From NCBI RefSeq assembly GCF_900113575.1, contig NZ_FOPV01000011.1, forward strand, positions 62,001 to 126,000: DNA of 64,000 nt, given 5' to 3'. Origin of the DNA: Nitrosospira sp. Nsp14 (GTDB taxonomy: Bacteria; Pseudomonadota; Gammaproteobacteria; Burkholderiales; Nitrosomonadaceae). Under the pieces are notes generated by a model. The model was not told where the DNA came from. It searched no databases and saw nothing but the letters and a program-made list of their open reading frames with translations. This document shows positions 12,241-21,291 of the stretch, in pieces. A program made the translations under genes and the position numbers. Each line of letters starts with the position of its first letter. Positions within the stretch are counted from its first letter, which is position 1.

Positions 12241-13770
12241 GTGGCAGATGACGCTTTGGAGAAGAATCTGGACGAAACGCATGATCGGGTTCACGCAGAG
12301 ATCAAGCTTGTCGAGGAGCGTCGCGCCAAACTGGGTGCGCTGCGTCAAGCAGGCAATGCTTTTCCCAATGATTTCCGCCGCGACGATCTTGCACAGGATC
12401 TTCATCGAGAATATGGAGATTATTCCAACGAAATGCTGGAAGAGACGCCACGCACTGTCAGCGTGGCTGGACGCATGATATTGAAACGCGTCATGGGTAA
12501 GGCGAGCTTCGCGACGATCCAGGATATGAGCGGCCGTATCCAGCTTTATATTGCGATTGATGTGGCCGGTGCTGAGACACAGGCGGCGTTCAAGCATTAT
12601 GACCTCGGCGATGTTCTCGGCGCTCAGGGCACACTGTTCAGGACCAGGACCGGCGAGCTCTCCGTACGTGTGACCAACCTTCGGTTGCTCACCAAATCGC
12701 TGCGCCCACTGCCGGAAAAATTCCATGGCCTGGCTGATCAGGAACAGAAATACCGCCAGCGGTATCTCGACCTCATCACCAATGAAACCAGCCGCAACGT
12801 TTTCATTACCCGATCACGCATCATCCAGTCCATACGCGAGTGTCTGGTCGCGCGCGGTTATCTGGAGGTCGAAACGCCCATGATGCACCCTATCCCCGGC
12901 GGCGCCGCGGCGCGTCCCTTCGTCACGCATCACAACGCGCTGGATATGGAACTTTTTCTTCGCATTGCCCCGGAGCTTTATCTGAAGCGGTTGGTAATCG
13001 GCGGCTTGGAACGGGTGTTCGAAATTAACCGCAGCTTCAGGAATGAAGGCATTTCTACTCGGCATAATCCGGAGTTCACGATGCTGGAATTTTATGAGGC
13101 TTACCGGGACTACGCTTACTTGATGGACTTCACGGAAACCATGCTGCGGGAAATCGCTGTAAAAGTGTTAGGCACGACCATCATCAATTATCAGGGGCGG
13201 GAGATTGATCTTGCGCGGCCATTCGAGCGGCTCACCATTACGCAGGCTATCCGGAAGTTTCACCCTGAAATCGTAGATGAACAACTCGCAGACCGTGCAT
13301 TTGTGATCGCCAAACTCAAGTCTCTCGGTGTTGCTTACAAGCCGGAGGACGGCATCGGCGGCTTGCAATTGACGTTATTCGATGAAACCACTGAGCATTT
13401 ACTGTTTGATCCGGTTTTCATTGTTAATTATCCAGCCGAGGTCTCGCCCCTTGCGCGGCGTAACGACGATAATCCTGCGATAACCGATCGGTTTGAGCTC
13501 TACATTGCCGGACGCGAAATCGCCAACGGATTTTCCGAATTGAACGATCCCGAGGATCAGGCCGCTCGCTTTCAGCAACAGGCCAGCGCCAAGGAATCGG
13601 GCGATGAGGAGGCCATGCACTACGACGCCGACTATATCCGGGCCCTTGAGTACGGCCTGCCGCCCACCGCGGGCGAGGGTATCGGCATAGACCGGCTAGT
13701 CATGCTTTTTACCGATAGTCCGAGTATCCGCGATGTGATTCTGTTTCCGCAACTGCGGCCGGAAGACTGA
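12241..13770 (+). CDS. lysS: Lysyl-tRNA synthetase, class II
   Basis: This 509-residue enzyme charges tRNA-Lys. An N-terminal OB-fold anticodon-binding domain (about residues 65-170, [20 protein letters not shown]) is followed by the class II core. Motif 2 reads [22 protein letters not shown] near 258-280, and motif 3 ([13 protein letters not shown]) is near the C-terminus. The start is a GTG at 12241 preceded by AAAAGGAGCTGAAA; no better ATG exists upstream. It lies 25 nt after prfB, and the two are probably co-transcribed. Confidence 0.97.
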   Translation: MADDALEKNLDETHDRVHAEIKLVEERRAKLGALRQAGNAFPNDFRRDDLAQDLHREYGDYSNEMLEETPRTVSVAGRMILKRVMGKASFATIQDMSGRIQLYIAIDVAGAETQAAFKHYDLGDVLGAQGTLFRTRTGELSVRVTNLRLLTKSLRPLPEKFHGLADQEQKYRQRYLDLITNETSRNVFITRSRIIQSIRECLVARGYLEVETPMMHPIPGGAAARPFVTHHNALDMELFLRIAPELYLKRLVIGGLERVFEINRSFRNEGISTRHNPEFTMLEFYEAYRDYAYLMDFTETMLREIAVKVLGTTIINYQGREIDLARPFERLTITQAIRKFHPEIVDEQLADRAFVIAKLKSLGVAYKPEDGIGGLQLTLFDETTEHLLFDPVFIVNYPAEVSPLARRNDDNPAITDRFELYIAGREIANGFSELNDPEDQAARFQQQASAKESGDEEAMHYDADYIRALEYGLPPTAGEGIGIDRLVMLFTDSPSIRDVILFPQLRPED

Positions 13771-14141
13771 TCCGGCTGACACCCTTGGGCATTTTTTTTC
13801 AGGGACATGTAGCGATCATCCGCATTCTCTCAATACCCTCTGCCCTCTGTCTCAGTAGGTAAATGAGGGTCCATAGTATTCATGGCGGAAGAAGACGAGT
13901 AATGCTTCTCCGCGACAACACATCCATCGCTAATCAAGCTCTTTTCAAAAAATCCTGCCCCTTGCGGGCGCGGGCACTCCTACGGCTTCCCCACAAACTT
14001 TATGCGGCCCCACGCCGCAGGAGGCTTCGGCACTCCATTCAAACGATGATAATGGTGACCTCCTGACCCTGCCGTCCGGTTTCAGCCTATTCCCAGCGCG
14101 AAAACAGGATCGCTTTTTTCAAGCCATTTGCACTTTTCCCT
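13771..14141. other. Non-coding spacer between lysS and the copper operon
   Basis: No convincing gene is visible here; the short open frames lack ribosome-binding sites and recognizable motifs. An eight-T run follows the end of lysS at about 13793-13800, but without a clear stem before it. The regulatory part of the spacer is listed separately from 14142. Confidence 0.5.
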
Positions 14142-14161
14142 CATATACCCCTGCCGGGTAT
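14142..14161. promoter_or_regulatory. Candidate CsoR operator 1 (upstream)
   Basis: An inverted repeat CATATACCC-N5-GGGTAT spans these bases, centred at 14153. Six base pairs are perfect next to the spacer. It has the same left arm and 5-nt spacer as the second site 23 bp downstream, about two helical turns away. It ends at the -35 box. The type fits known G/C-rich CsoR operators, and a CsoR gene lies in the downstream operon; binding is inferred. Confidence 0.65.
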
Positions 14162-14189
14162 TGACATATACCCCACTAGGGTATATGGT
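14161..14189 (+). promoter_or_regulatory. Candidate sigma-70 promoter of the copper operon
   Basis: A perfect -35 TTGACA (14161-14166) is followed after 17 nt by TATGGT (14184-14189), a weak -10 match; TATATG (14182-14187) is an alternative with shorter spacing. The spacer is filled by the second inverted repeat, so a bound repressor would block polymerase. The first gene starts about 130 nt downstream. Confidence 0.6.
14165..14187. promoter_or_regulatory. Candidate CsoR operator 2 (overlapping the promoter spacer)
   Basis: This is a perfect 9-bp inverted repeat, CATATACCC (14165-14173) and GGGTATATG (14179-14187), separated by CACTA. It sits between the -35 and -10 elements of the only good promoter upstream of the copper genes. 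This is the expected position for a Cu(I)-derepressed CsoR site. The assignment to the CsoR at 18137 is an inference from context. Confidence 0.72.
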
Positions 14190-14317
14190 TGATACCAAGA
14201 TTCAAACCTTATTCCCTAATTTGCTAACGCGGTGGCTACTTCTGGCTACTTGATTCAGGCAACCATGCACGGGTGGTGTTTCCTGAAGAACGGTCTTGGT
14301 TCAGCCAATAGGATGCG

Positions 14318-15427
14318 ATGATGAATAAATCCAGACGTCTGAGAATCAAAGGCATGCATTGCACGGGTTGCGAAGAAACGATCGAAAATGCGTTATGCAG
14401 CTTACCCGGGGTACAGGGAGTAAAGGCGGATTATGTAAGGAGAACGATTGAGGTCGAGTTCGACGGCGAGCTCATCGCCGATGCGGGGATTCGGGCCGCA
14501 ATCGAAGAAAAGGGCTACGAATTTGACAGCGCATCGGCGACCGCAGGCAGCCTGTTACGCAACGGGTCTATTTTCCTGTTCTTTCTACTGCTGGTAGGCG
14601 GAATTACGTTCTGGGGCAAAAGCATGGTCCCTGGGCTGGTGGGAGAGATGAGCCCCAATCTCGGCCACGCCATGCTGTTTTCCATCGGATTTTTTACCGG
14701 CTTCCATTGCATTGGCATGTGCGGCGGATTTGTCGTCGGCTACGCCTCCGCAAATGGACCGCAATCGGCTGCTTCCACGGCAATGAGACATCTGATGTAC
14801 GCCAGCGGCAAAACAATCTCTTACGCAGTTATTGGCGGCACGCTGGGACTGCTTGGCTCAATTGTGACCTTTACCCCTTACATGCGAGGCGTCATCAGTA
14901 TTGCAGCCAGTATTTTCGTAATAATTTATGGGCTCAAAATGCTGGATGTGTTTCCGGCACTGCGGGGTTTTACCGTGCGCTTGCCTCACTTCGTGACAAA
15001 GGGGGTGGCGAATGAGTTGCGGGTCCAGCGCAGCCCGCTGATGGTCGGGTTGTTGAACGGCTTCATGCTGGGCTGCGGCCCATTGCAGGCCATGTATGTC
15101 ATGGCTGCCGGCACGGGCAGCGCCCAGGAGGGAGCGACGATGCTGTTCTTCTTCGGCCTGGGCACGCTTATACCCCTGATGGGCTTCGGCCTGATTGCCA
15201 GTAGTGTCCCGCGCCGCATCATGCGTCAACTTGTGCTCGCTTCCGCGGTCCTGGTTATTGGTATGGGTCTGATGATGGCGGATCGGGGACTTAAATTGAC
15301 GGAGTCCGGTTACGATTTCAACTCGCTGACTTCCCGCTCGCACCAGCTGGGTTCAGCGAACGGGCAGGTAAATGGGCCGATGAAGAATTACCTTGAATCA
15401 GGTGAATCGGGTAATGCCAGGCGGTAG
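14318..15427 (+). CDS. HMA domain fused to TauE/SafE-like (UreH_2-type) membrane protein
   Basis: This 369-residue protein begins with a heavy-metal-associated domain (GMHCTGC, Cys15 and Cys18, to about residue 72). A polytopic membrane domain of about six helices follows. It contains the pattern FHCIGMCGGFVVGYA near residue 130 and a second conserved half (LGCGPLQAMYVMAAG) near 250. This combination is known from sulfite-exporter/CcdA-like proteins linked to copper delivery and cytochrome oxidase assembly; the transported species here is not known. A second ATG directly follows the first at 14318. It is the first gene behind the putative CsoR-controlled promoter, 69 nt ahead of the copper ATPase. 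Confidence 0.85.
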   Translation: MMNKSRRLRIKGMHCTGCEETIENALCSLPGVQGVKADYVRRTIEVEFDGELIADAGIRAAIEEKGYEFDSASATAGSLLRNGSIFLFFLLLVGGITFWGKSMVPGLVGEMSPNLGHAMLFSIGFFTGFHCIGMCGGFVVGYASANGPQSAASTAMRHLMYASGKTISYAVIGGTLGLLGSIVTFTPYMRGVISIAASIFVIIYGLKMLDVFPALRGFTVRLPHFVTKGVANELRVQRSPLMVGLLNGFMLGCGPLQAMYVMAAGTGSAQEGATMLFFFGLGTLIPLMGFGLIASSVPRRIMRQLVLASAVLVIGMGLMMADRGLKLTESGYDFNSLTSRSHQLGSANGQVNGPMKNYLESGESGNARR

Positions 15428-15496
15428 CGTCGACGAAAAACAAAAAGCCTGGAGTAGCTTGCCGGCTTATTCGCTTCCTTTCAAGAGATCGATGAC

Positions 15497-17941
15497 ATGA
15501 ACTCATCCGTGCTAAAGCAAATAGACCTGCCCATCGAGGGCATGACGTGTGCCGCGTGCGCGGCGCGTATCGAAAAAAACCTGAATAAGCTCCCGGGCGT
15601 GCGCGCTGCTGTCAATTTTGCTAACGAGAAAGCTCGGATTGAGTTTGACGCTGCGGCAACCTCTCCGGAGCACCTGGTGCATTCGATCGAAAAAGCGGGC
15701 TTCCAGGTTGTACCTCAATCCGTACAGCTGCAAATCGCCGGAATGACATGTGCCGCGTGCAGCGGCCGTATCGAAAAAGCACTCAACTCCCTGCCGGGCG
15801 TAACTGCAAATGTCAACCTCGCCACGGAGGTTGCCCACGCCCGTTTCAACCTTGGCGCCGCATCGGTGGAAGATCTGATCGCGGCAGTTACCCGAACCGG
15901 TTTTGGCGCCACCGAAATCAGCGAAGCCAGCCGTGCTGAGGAAAAAGCGCGCAGGCGTGCCAGTTACCAGGCGGAGCTCCGCATGTTCTGGATTTCGGCT
16001 GCGCTGAGTCTCCCCTTAATGCTGCAGATGGTCCCCATGTTCTGGGGCGACCACATGGAACTGCCACGGGGGCTGCAGTTGCTGCTGGCGACGCCGGTTC
16101 AGTTCTGGGTAGGAAGGCGCTTCTATATTGGCGCATGGAATGCGTTACGCGGCGGCGGCGCAAACATGGATGTGCTGGTAGCGCTGGGTACCAGCATGGC
16201 ATATTTGCTCAGCGCGGCTGTGACGCTGCTGGCGGTGGATCAACATGTGTACTTCGAAGCAAGCACCGCTATCATCACGCTGGTGCTGCTGGGCAAATTG
16301 ATGGAAGCCCGCGCTAAAAGCAAGACTTCCGCAGCGATCGAGGAACTTGTCAAACTACAACCCAAGACCGCGCGGATGGAGCTTAACGGCGAGATCATCG
16401 AAGTGGAGGCAAGCACACTCAAGGTCGGGGATGTTTTTATCGTTCGGCCTGGCGAGAGCTTGCCGGTGGATGGCATAGTCATCGACGGCGCCTCCAGTGT
16501 GGATGAGGCGATGTTGACCGGCGAAAGCATGCCCGTCGCCAAGCAAGCAGATGCGAAAGTCTATGCAGCGACCGTAAATCAGCAGGGGCTGCTCAGATGC
16601 CGAGCCATCAGTGTCGGCGCTCATACCCAGCTTGCCGTGATTATTCGCCTGATAGAGGAAGCACAGGGCTCCAAGGCCCCGATCCAACGGCTGGCCGATA
16701 CTGTTTCCGGAGTATTCGTGCCGGTGGTGGTTTCCCTGAGCGTCCTGACCCTGCTCCTCACATGGGGGCTGACGCGTGAGTTCGTTCCCGCCCTCATCAA
16801 CGCCGTGGCGGTGCTGGTCATTGCCTGCCCCTGCGCATTAGGACTGGCGACGCCAACTGCGATCATGGTCGGAGTGGGGCGCGGTGCGCAGGCCGGAGTG
16901 CTGGTAAAAAACGCCGCGGCGCTGGAGCAGGCTGAAAAAATTCAGGTTCTGATCGTGGATAAGACCGGCACGCTGACGGAAGGGAGGCCGGCAGTGACGG
17001 ATATCGTGCCAGCAGGATCGATCATGGAGCGCGATCTGATGCAGATTGTGGTTAGTCTCGAACAGGGATCGGAACATCCGCTGGCGAAAGCCGTAATGGA
17101 GCGGGCCGCGAGCTCAGGGCTACGGCCGCGGTCAGTGAGCAATTTCAGAGCCCTTCCTGGCAGCGGCGTTACAGCGCGTATTGATGATGTCGAATACTTG
17201 CTCGGCTCGCCCCGCTTTGCAAGAGAACATGGCGCACTCGTGGATGAAGAACTAATAGCTGTTCTTCAGGCCGAGGGTAAAACGGTCGTGTGCCTTTCCG
17301 CGGCAAACACTGCAAATGGGCACACAACTGACGTTCTCGGCTATCTTGCCATTGCGGATCGGGTGAGGAGCACTTCCGCACAAGCGGTAGCGCGGCTGCG
17401 AGCAATGGGCATAGAAGTCATCATGCTGACCGGCGACAACCGCGCCACCGCAGCAGCTATCGCCCGGCAAACCGGCATCACGGACTATCGTGCCGAAGTG
17501 CTGCCTAAGGATAAGGCCGCAGAAGTAAGCAAGATGAAGGAAAGCGGAAAATTTACGGGCATGGTTGGCGATGGAATCAACGATGCACCGGCCCTGGCCG
17601 CTGCCGATGTGAGTTTTGCCATAGGCGCTGGTTCAGATATTGCAATTCAAGCTGCCGATATCACCCTCATGCGCGACGACCTGATGAGCGTTGCTGACGC
17701 CATCTCCCTCTCACGAGCCACGCTGGGTAAAATCCGGCAGAACCTCTTTTTTGCTTTTATTTATAACGTGTTGGGCATACCGCTGGCGGCGGCAGGATTA
17801 CTCAGCCCCGTGATCGCGGGCGCGGCAATGGCAATGAGTTCAGTATCGGTGGTAAGCAACTCGTTGTTGCTGAAACGGTGGCGGGCAGCGCCCGAGTCCG
17901 CTCTTGAGCAGTCGATTTACTTAACCGGAAAGGAGTCATGA
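15497..17941 (+). CDS. copA: Copper-translocating P1B-type ATPase
   Basis: This 814-residue pump would export Cu(I) from the cytoplasm using ATP. It has two N-terminal HMA domains, each with GMTCAAC (Cys18/Cys21 and Cys85/Cys88), followed by about eight membrane helices. The intramembrane metal motif is Cys444-Pro-Cys446 ([14 protein letters not shown]). The phosphorylated Asp488 is in DKTGTLTEG, and the hinge motif is [18 protein letters not shown] with CAAC-type HMA domains fits Cu(I)/Ag(I) rather than zinc. The gene ends in a 4-nt overlap with the CopZ chaperone gene. Confidence 0.96.
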   Translation: MNSSVLKQIDLPIEGMTCAACAARIEKNLNKLPGVRAAVNFANEKARIEFDAAATSPEHLVHSIEKAGFQVVPQSVQLQIAGMTCAACSGRIEKALNSLPGVTANVNLATEVAHARFNLGAASVEDLIAAVTRTGFGATEISEASRAEEKARRRASYQAELRMFWISAALSLPLMLQMVPMFWGDHMELPRGLQLLLATPVQFWVGRRFYIGAWNALRGGGANMDVLVALGTSMAYLLSAAVTLLAVDQHVYFEASTAIITLVLLGKLMEARAKSKTSAAIEELVKLQPKTARMELNGEIIEVEASTLKVGDVFIVRPGESLPVDGIVIDGASSVDEAMLTGESMPVAKQADAKVYAATVNQQGLLRCRAISVGAHTQLAVIIRLIEEAQGSKAPIQRLADTVSGVFVPVVVSLSVLTLLLTWGLTREFVPALINAVAVLVIACPCALGLATPTAIMVGVGRGAQAGVLVKNAAALEQAEKIQVLIVDKTGTLTEGRPAVTDIVPAGSIMERDLMQIVVSLEQGSEHPLAKAVMERAASSGLRPRSVSNFRALPGSGVTARIDDVEYLLGSPRFAREHGALVDEELIAVLQAEGKTVVCLSAANTANGHTTDVLGYLAIADRVRSTSAQAVARLRAMGIEVIMLTGDNRATAAAIARQTGITDYRAEVLPKDKAAEVSKMKESGKFTGMVGDGINDAPALAAADVSFAIGAGSDIAIQAADITLMRDDLMSVADAISLSRATLGKIRQNLFFAFIYNVLGIPLAAAGLLSPVIAGAAMAMSSVSVVSNSLLLKRWRAAPESALEQSIYLTGKES

Positions 17942-18153
17942 AAATGCAAACAGAAATCATAAAAGTGAACGGAATGACCTGCATGGGTTGTGTCAACAGC
18001 GTGAAGAACGTGCTGGAGAAGATACCTGGTGTCAGCAGCGCGGACGTTTCTCTCGAACAGAAGCAGGTAACAGTCGCGTACGACGCCATGACAACTCATG
18101 CCGACCAGTTAAAGAACGCGATCAAGGAGGCCGGTTTTGAAGTCATCAGCTGA
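17938..18153 (+). CDS. copZ: CopZ-like copper chaperone (HMA domain)
   Basis: This 71-residue single-domain protein has the metal-binding loop GMTCMGC (Cys15, Cys18) and the typical beta-alpha-beta-beta-alpha-beta length. It would carry Cu(I) in the cytoplasm to CopA. The start is coupled to copA by an ATGA overlap and has an AAGGAG Shine-Dalgarno at 17929-17934. Its last 17 nt overlap the next gene, a CsoR repressor. Mercury-binding MerP-like function is an alternative, but there is no signal peptide and the context is copper. Confidence 0.93.
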   Translation: MKMQTEIIKVNGMTCMGCVNSVKNVLEKIPGVSSADVSLEQKQVTVAYDAMTTHADQLKNAIKEAGFEVIS

Positions 18154-18448
18154 CAAGAAGCCCTGTCACGCACCCGATATGGTGGTGCAGCCGGACAAGG
18201 AAGCTTTGATCAAACGCCTCAACCGGATCGAGGGCCAGGTGCGTGGGGTGGCGAAAATGATTACCGAGGATCGCTATTGCGTGGATATCCTGAACCAGGT
18301 ATCTGCGCTTCAGTCCGCGCTTGACGCCGTTGCGATGCGATTGCTCGAAAACCATACTCATGGCTGCATGCAGGGGGCAATCAAGTCGGGCAACGGAGAT
18401 GAAGCGATTGATGAATTAATGATGGTGGTGCGGAAATTCGCCCGCTAG
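18137..18448 (+). CDS. csoR: CsoR-family copper-sensing repressor
   Basis: This 103-residue all-helical regulator belongs to the CsoR/RcnR/FrmR (DUF156) family. Cys48, His73 and Cys77 have exactly the C-(25)-H-(4)-C spacing of copper-type CsoR ligands, which separates it from formaldehyde-sensing FrmR and nickel-sensing RcnR. The start is a TTG at 18137, supported by AAGGAGG at 18124-18130 with six spacing bases; it lies 17 nt inside copZ. The N-terminal CHAP segment could add a metal ligand. It probably represses its own operon through the inverted repeats at 14142-14187. Confidence 0.92.
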   Translation: MKSSADKKPCHAPDMVVQPDKEALIKRLNRIEGQVRGVAKMITEDRYCVDILNQVSALQSALDAVAMRLLENHTHGCMQGAIKSGNGDEAIDELMMVVRKFAR

Positions 18449-18529
18449 TGGATTTGCCGTCCATCAATACTGCCCGCGAACATAACGCCGCTCTCATACC
18501 TAGGAAAGCACAGCAGGAACGAGGGTTTC

Positions 18530-19267
18530 ATGAAACGACTCTTTCTGATCTTTTTATTATTTAGCGCGCTTGCTGTCGGCGCGTCGGAAATACTTGCGGC
18601 CAACGCCCCCGACACAATGGAGGAGCGGGTGAAGCCTTGTATTGTCTGTCACGGTCCAGAGGATAAAAAGGGAAGAGATGCGTACTACCCGCGCATTGCG
18701 GGCAAACCTCAAGGCTACCTTTTCAACCAGTTGCGTAATTTTCGCGATGGCAGGCGTCTCTATCGACCCATGGCAGTGCTACTGGAAGGTTTGCCCGATC
18801 AATATCTCTGGGAAATGGCCATGTATTTTGCCTCCCTGAAGCAAGCCTTTCCCCCGCCGGAGCCGATGAAGGCCCCGCCCGCCGAAATTGAACTTGCCCG
18901 CAAGCTGGTCACTCAGGGCGACCCTGCTCGAAACATCCCGGCATGCGTTGACTGCCACGGTAAAGCCCTGATGGGGACAACTCCTTTTATCCCCGGGTTA
19001 CTCGGCCTGCCTCGCATCTACATTATGGCCCAGTTTGGCAATTGGCAGCATGGCGGACTGATCCGAGGGCAGACGCCGGACTGTATGTCGGAAATTGCTA
19101 AAAAACTGACGGCGAACGAGGCAAACATTATCGCGGCATGGTTGGCCGCCCAACCAGTGTCCGAGGCACTATTAAAGCGCGAGGGGCCCGCGCCGAAACT
19201 TTCCGATGAACTGGCAAGGCGTTGCGCCAGCATTGTCCTGCACTCCGGGCAGCCACAATCACAATGA
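18530..19267 (+). CDS. Secreted diheme cytochrome c (c4-like)
   Basis: This 245-residue protein has a cleavable signal peptide (residues 1 to about 24, ending near LAANA) and two heme-binding motifs, CIVCH (Cys37-His41) and CVDCH (near 141). The two-domain arrangement resembles cytochrome c4, a periplasmic or membrane-attached electron carrier. It begins 81 nt after csoR, and its stop overlaps the start of the triheme cytochrome gene by 4 nt, so the pair is co-translated. A link to copper homeostasis is suggested only by position. Axial methionines were not assigned. Confidence 0.88.
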   Translation: MKRLFLIFLLFSALAVGASEILAANAPDTMEERVKPCIVCHGPEDKKGRDAYYPRIAGKPQGYLFNQLRNFRDGRRLYRPMAVLLEGLPDQYLWEMAMYFASLKQAFPPPEPMKAPPAEIELARKLVTQGDPARNIPACVDCHGKALMGTTPFIPGLLGLPRIYIMAQFGNWQHGGLIRGQTPDCMSEIAKKLTANEANIIAAWLAAQPVSEALLKREGPAPKLSDELARRCASIVLHSGQPQSQ

Positions 19268-20559
19268 AACATATCGCCATCGCTGCCGCGCTTGCCGGAC
19301 TCTTAGGTATCGGCCTGTTCCTTGCATCGGCTGAAACCCGGCCCAGGATTGAAGAGAGCGAAAAACCGCCGACAGCAACGGCGGATGATATGGCGGTAAG
19401 ACAAACCTTGCAAGCACGGGGCGCTTATCTCTCGCGGATCGGCAACTGCATGGGGTGCCATACGGCACAGGGTGGCCGGCCCTATGCCGGCGGGCATCGC
19501 CTCGATACCTCCATCGGAACGTTCGTTACGCCAAACATTACACCCGATTCGGAAACCGGGATCGGGCACTGGAATGAAGATGACTTGTGGCGGGCGCTGC
19601 ATGAGGGCAAAGGGCGCCAGGGCGCGCCACTTTACCCGGCGTTCCCCTATACGGAGTATACAAAGGTCACGCGCGAGGACTCCGATGCCATTTTCGCCTA
19701 TCTTCAGTCTCTCCCCCCTGTTGAGCAAAAAAATCCGCCAAGCGAGATCCGCTTTCCTTTCAATCTTCGCCCGCTCATTTATATCTGGCGTGCGCTTTAC
19801 TTTGAGCCGGGCGTTTATCGCCCCGATGCAGGGAAAAAGGATCCGTGGAACCGGGGCGCATATCTCGTGCAAGGGCTCGGACATTGCAATGCCTGTCACA
19901 CCTCTCGAAATCCGCTGGGCGCAAGCCAGGGCGGACTATTGGGCGGTGGGCAAATCATGGGCTCAAACTGGTACGCGCCCTCCCTCACCTCGCTCCAGGA
20001 AGCGAGCACTGCAGACTGGCCGCTTCATGACATTATCCAATTGCTTAAAACAGGGTTGTCATCTCGCGCAGCTACGGCGGGGCCGATGGCGGATGTCGTC
20101 AGCCAGAGCCTCCAGCATTTAGATGAGCAGGACGCCCATGCCATGGCTACGTATCTTAAATCGCTGCCCCAGAGCGACCCACGTTCCAGAGGAGTAGCGC
20201 CCCCCCTCACAGAGGAGGTCGATAAACTTCTTGCGCGAGGCGGCGACATCTATAAAACGCTTTGCGAGGATTGTCATGGCAACCTGGGACAAGGCAGGCC
20301 TAACGCTTACCCGGCGCTGGCGGACAACCGCGGTGTCACCCTGGCATCGCCGGTTAACGCGATTCGCAGCATTCTTTATGGTGGCTATGCACCGGTGACC
20401 ATAAACAATCCGCGTCCTTATGGCATGCCGCCATTTGCGCAAATCTTGCGCGATGAAGAGATCGCCCTCGTTTTGTCGTATATCCGCAACTCATGGGGCA
20501 ACCGTGGCAGCCTCGTTACCGCGATCGAGGTGGACCGAAGCCGGAAGGGAGCGCAATAA
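19264..20559 (+). CDS. Triheme cytochrome c (alcohol dehydrogenase cytochrome subunit-like)
   Basis: This 431-residue exported protein has an N-terminal signal/anchor helix (HIAIAAALAGLLGIGLFLASA) and three CxxCH motifs, CMGCH, CNACH and CEDCH, spaced like the triheme subunits of membrane dehydrogenases (AdhB/gluconate-dehydrogenase type). The ATG at 19264 is chosen because it overlaps the upstream stop (ATGA) and puts the signal sequence at the N-terminus. An upstream in-frame start at 19222 would add 14 codons inside the preceding gene. No catalytic dehydrogenase subunit is adjacent, so its electron donor is unknown. Confidence 0.88.
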   Translation: MKHIAIAAALAGLLGIGLFLASAETRPRIEESEKPPTATADDMAVRQTLQARGAYLSRIGNCMGCHTAQGGRPYAGGHRLDTSIGTFVTPNITPDSETGIGHWNEDDLWRALHEGKGRQGAPLYPAFPYTEYTKVTREDSDAIFAYLQSLPPVEQKNPPSEIRFPFNLRPLIYIWRALYFEPGVYRPDAGKKDPWNRGAYLVQGLGHCNACHTSRNPLGASQGGLLGGGQIMGSNWYAPSLTSLQEASTADWPLHDIIQLLKTGLSSRAATAGPMADVVSQSLQHLDEQDAHAMATYLKSLPQSDPRSRGVAPPLTEEVDKLLARGGDIYKTLCEDCHGNLGQGRPNAYPALADNRGVTLASPVNAIRSILYGGYAPVTINNPRPYGMPPFAQILRDEEIALVLSYIRNSWGNRGSLVTAIEVDRSRKGAQ

Positions 20560-20624
20560 ACACCGTAGAACTGATTCTTGAGCAGCGTGCTATCGCAGGA
20601 CGCACGACCCAAGGAGCATCACCC

Positions 20625-20672
20625 ATGTGCAATATCCGCATTTCAACCGTCAAGGAGAATCAAAATGCATAA
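20625..20672 (+). CDS. Putative 15-codon leader ORF coupled to the next gene
   Basis: An ATG at 20625 has an AAGGAG site (20611-20616) with 8-nt spacing and reads 15 codons (MCNIRISTVKENQNA) to a TAA at 20670-20672. The stop overlaps the start region of the downstream gene (ATG at 20665). The downstream Shine-Dalgarno AAGGAG (20652-20657) lies inside the small ORF. This arrangement suits translational coupling or a leader-peptide switch. It is too short for statistical support. Confidence 0.35.
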   Translation: MCNIRISTVKENQNA

Positions 20673-21117
20673 GTTGATATACACCTTCCTGTGTGGAGCT
20701 ACGCTTGCTCTAAGCCTGCCTGCGGGGGCCCATACCGAAGACTATTTCGATTCCAAAGAGTCGGCCCATGGTGGCCAGACGCGCATGGCCGGGCCATATC
20801 ATCTGGAGCTTGTGGCCAAGAACAACGAGATTCTGCTTTACGTAATGGACCATGCCGACCGTCAGTTTAGCACCGAGGGTGGAACCGGTAAGGCAAACGT
20901 GCAAAACGGCAAGTCCAAGGTTAAAGCCTCGCTCAAGCTGGAACCCGTTGGCGCCAACATGCTTAAAGGAACGGGCGACTTCACGCTTACGCCCGAGACA
21001 GCGGTAACTATATTTGTCGAACTTCCGGGACAGGAACCAACCGCTGCCCGCTTCGTCCCGCTAAAACCGAAAGCCAAAACTGCCGGGCACGGGAATCATG
21101 TCAAACCGCGAATTTAA
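20665..21117 (+). CDS. Small secreted protein, possibly metal-related, function unknown
   Basis: This 150-residue protein has a clear signal peptide (to about residue 23, ALSLPAGA|HTEDYF). The mature part starts with HTEDYFDSKESAHGGQTRMAG, carrying several His residues, and continues as a beta-rich domain (YHLELVAKNNEILLYVMDH). It ends in a Lys/His-rich tail. Proteins of this pattern, with HGG near the mature N-terminus, occur near metal-efflux genes, but I cannot name a family. The Shine-Dalgarno AAGGAG at 20652 supports this start. It is downstream of the copper/cytochrome cluster. Confidence 0.8.
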   Translation: MHKLIYTFLCGATLALSLPAGAHTEDYFDSKESAHGGQTRMAGPYHLELVAKNNEILLYVMDHADRQFSTEGGTGKANVQNGKSKVKASLKLEPVGANMLKGTGDFTLTPETAVTIFVELPGQEPTAARFVPLKPKAKTAGHGNHVKPRI

Positions 21118-21291
21118 GCTGGGAAAGTAATGCAAGCTATTTTGAATAGTTTAGGGGATCGGTTAGCGGCGGCCGCTAGACAATTAGTGGGACGGACGGG
21201 ACCGCAGAAGAAGCGTGATGTTTGAGCTTCCACACCCATGGATCCATGTTGGGCTGTGTGTATCGAACGAGACCTTATGCGTGGCCAGCCG

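Noticed and set aside
13786-13806. Intrinsic terminator after lysS (run of eight T).
   Set aside because: The bases before the T run can form only a three-pair stem with a two-base loop, which is not stable.
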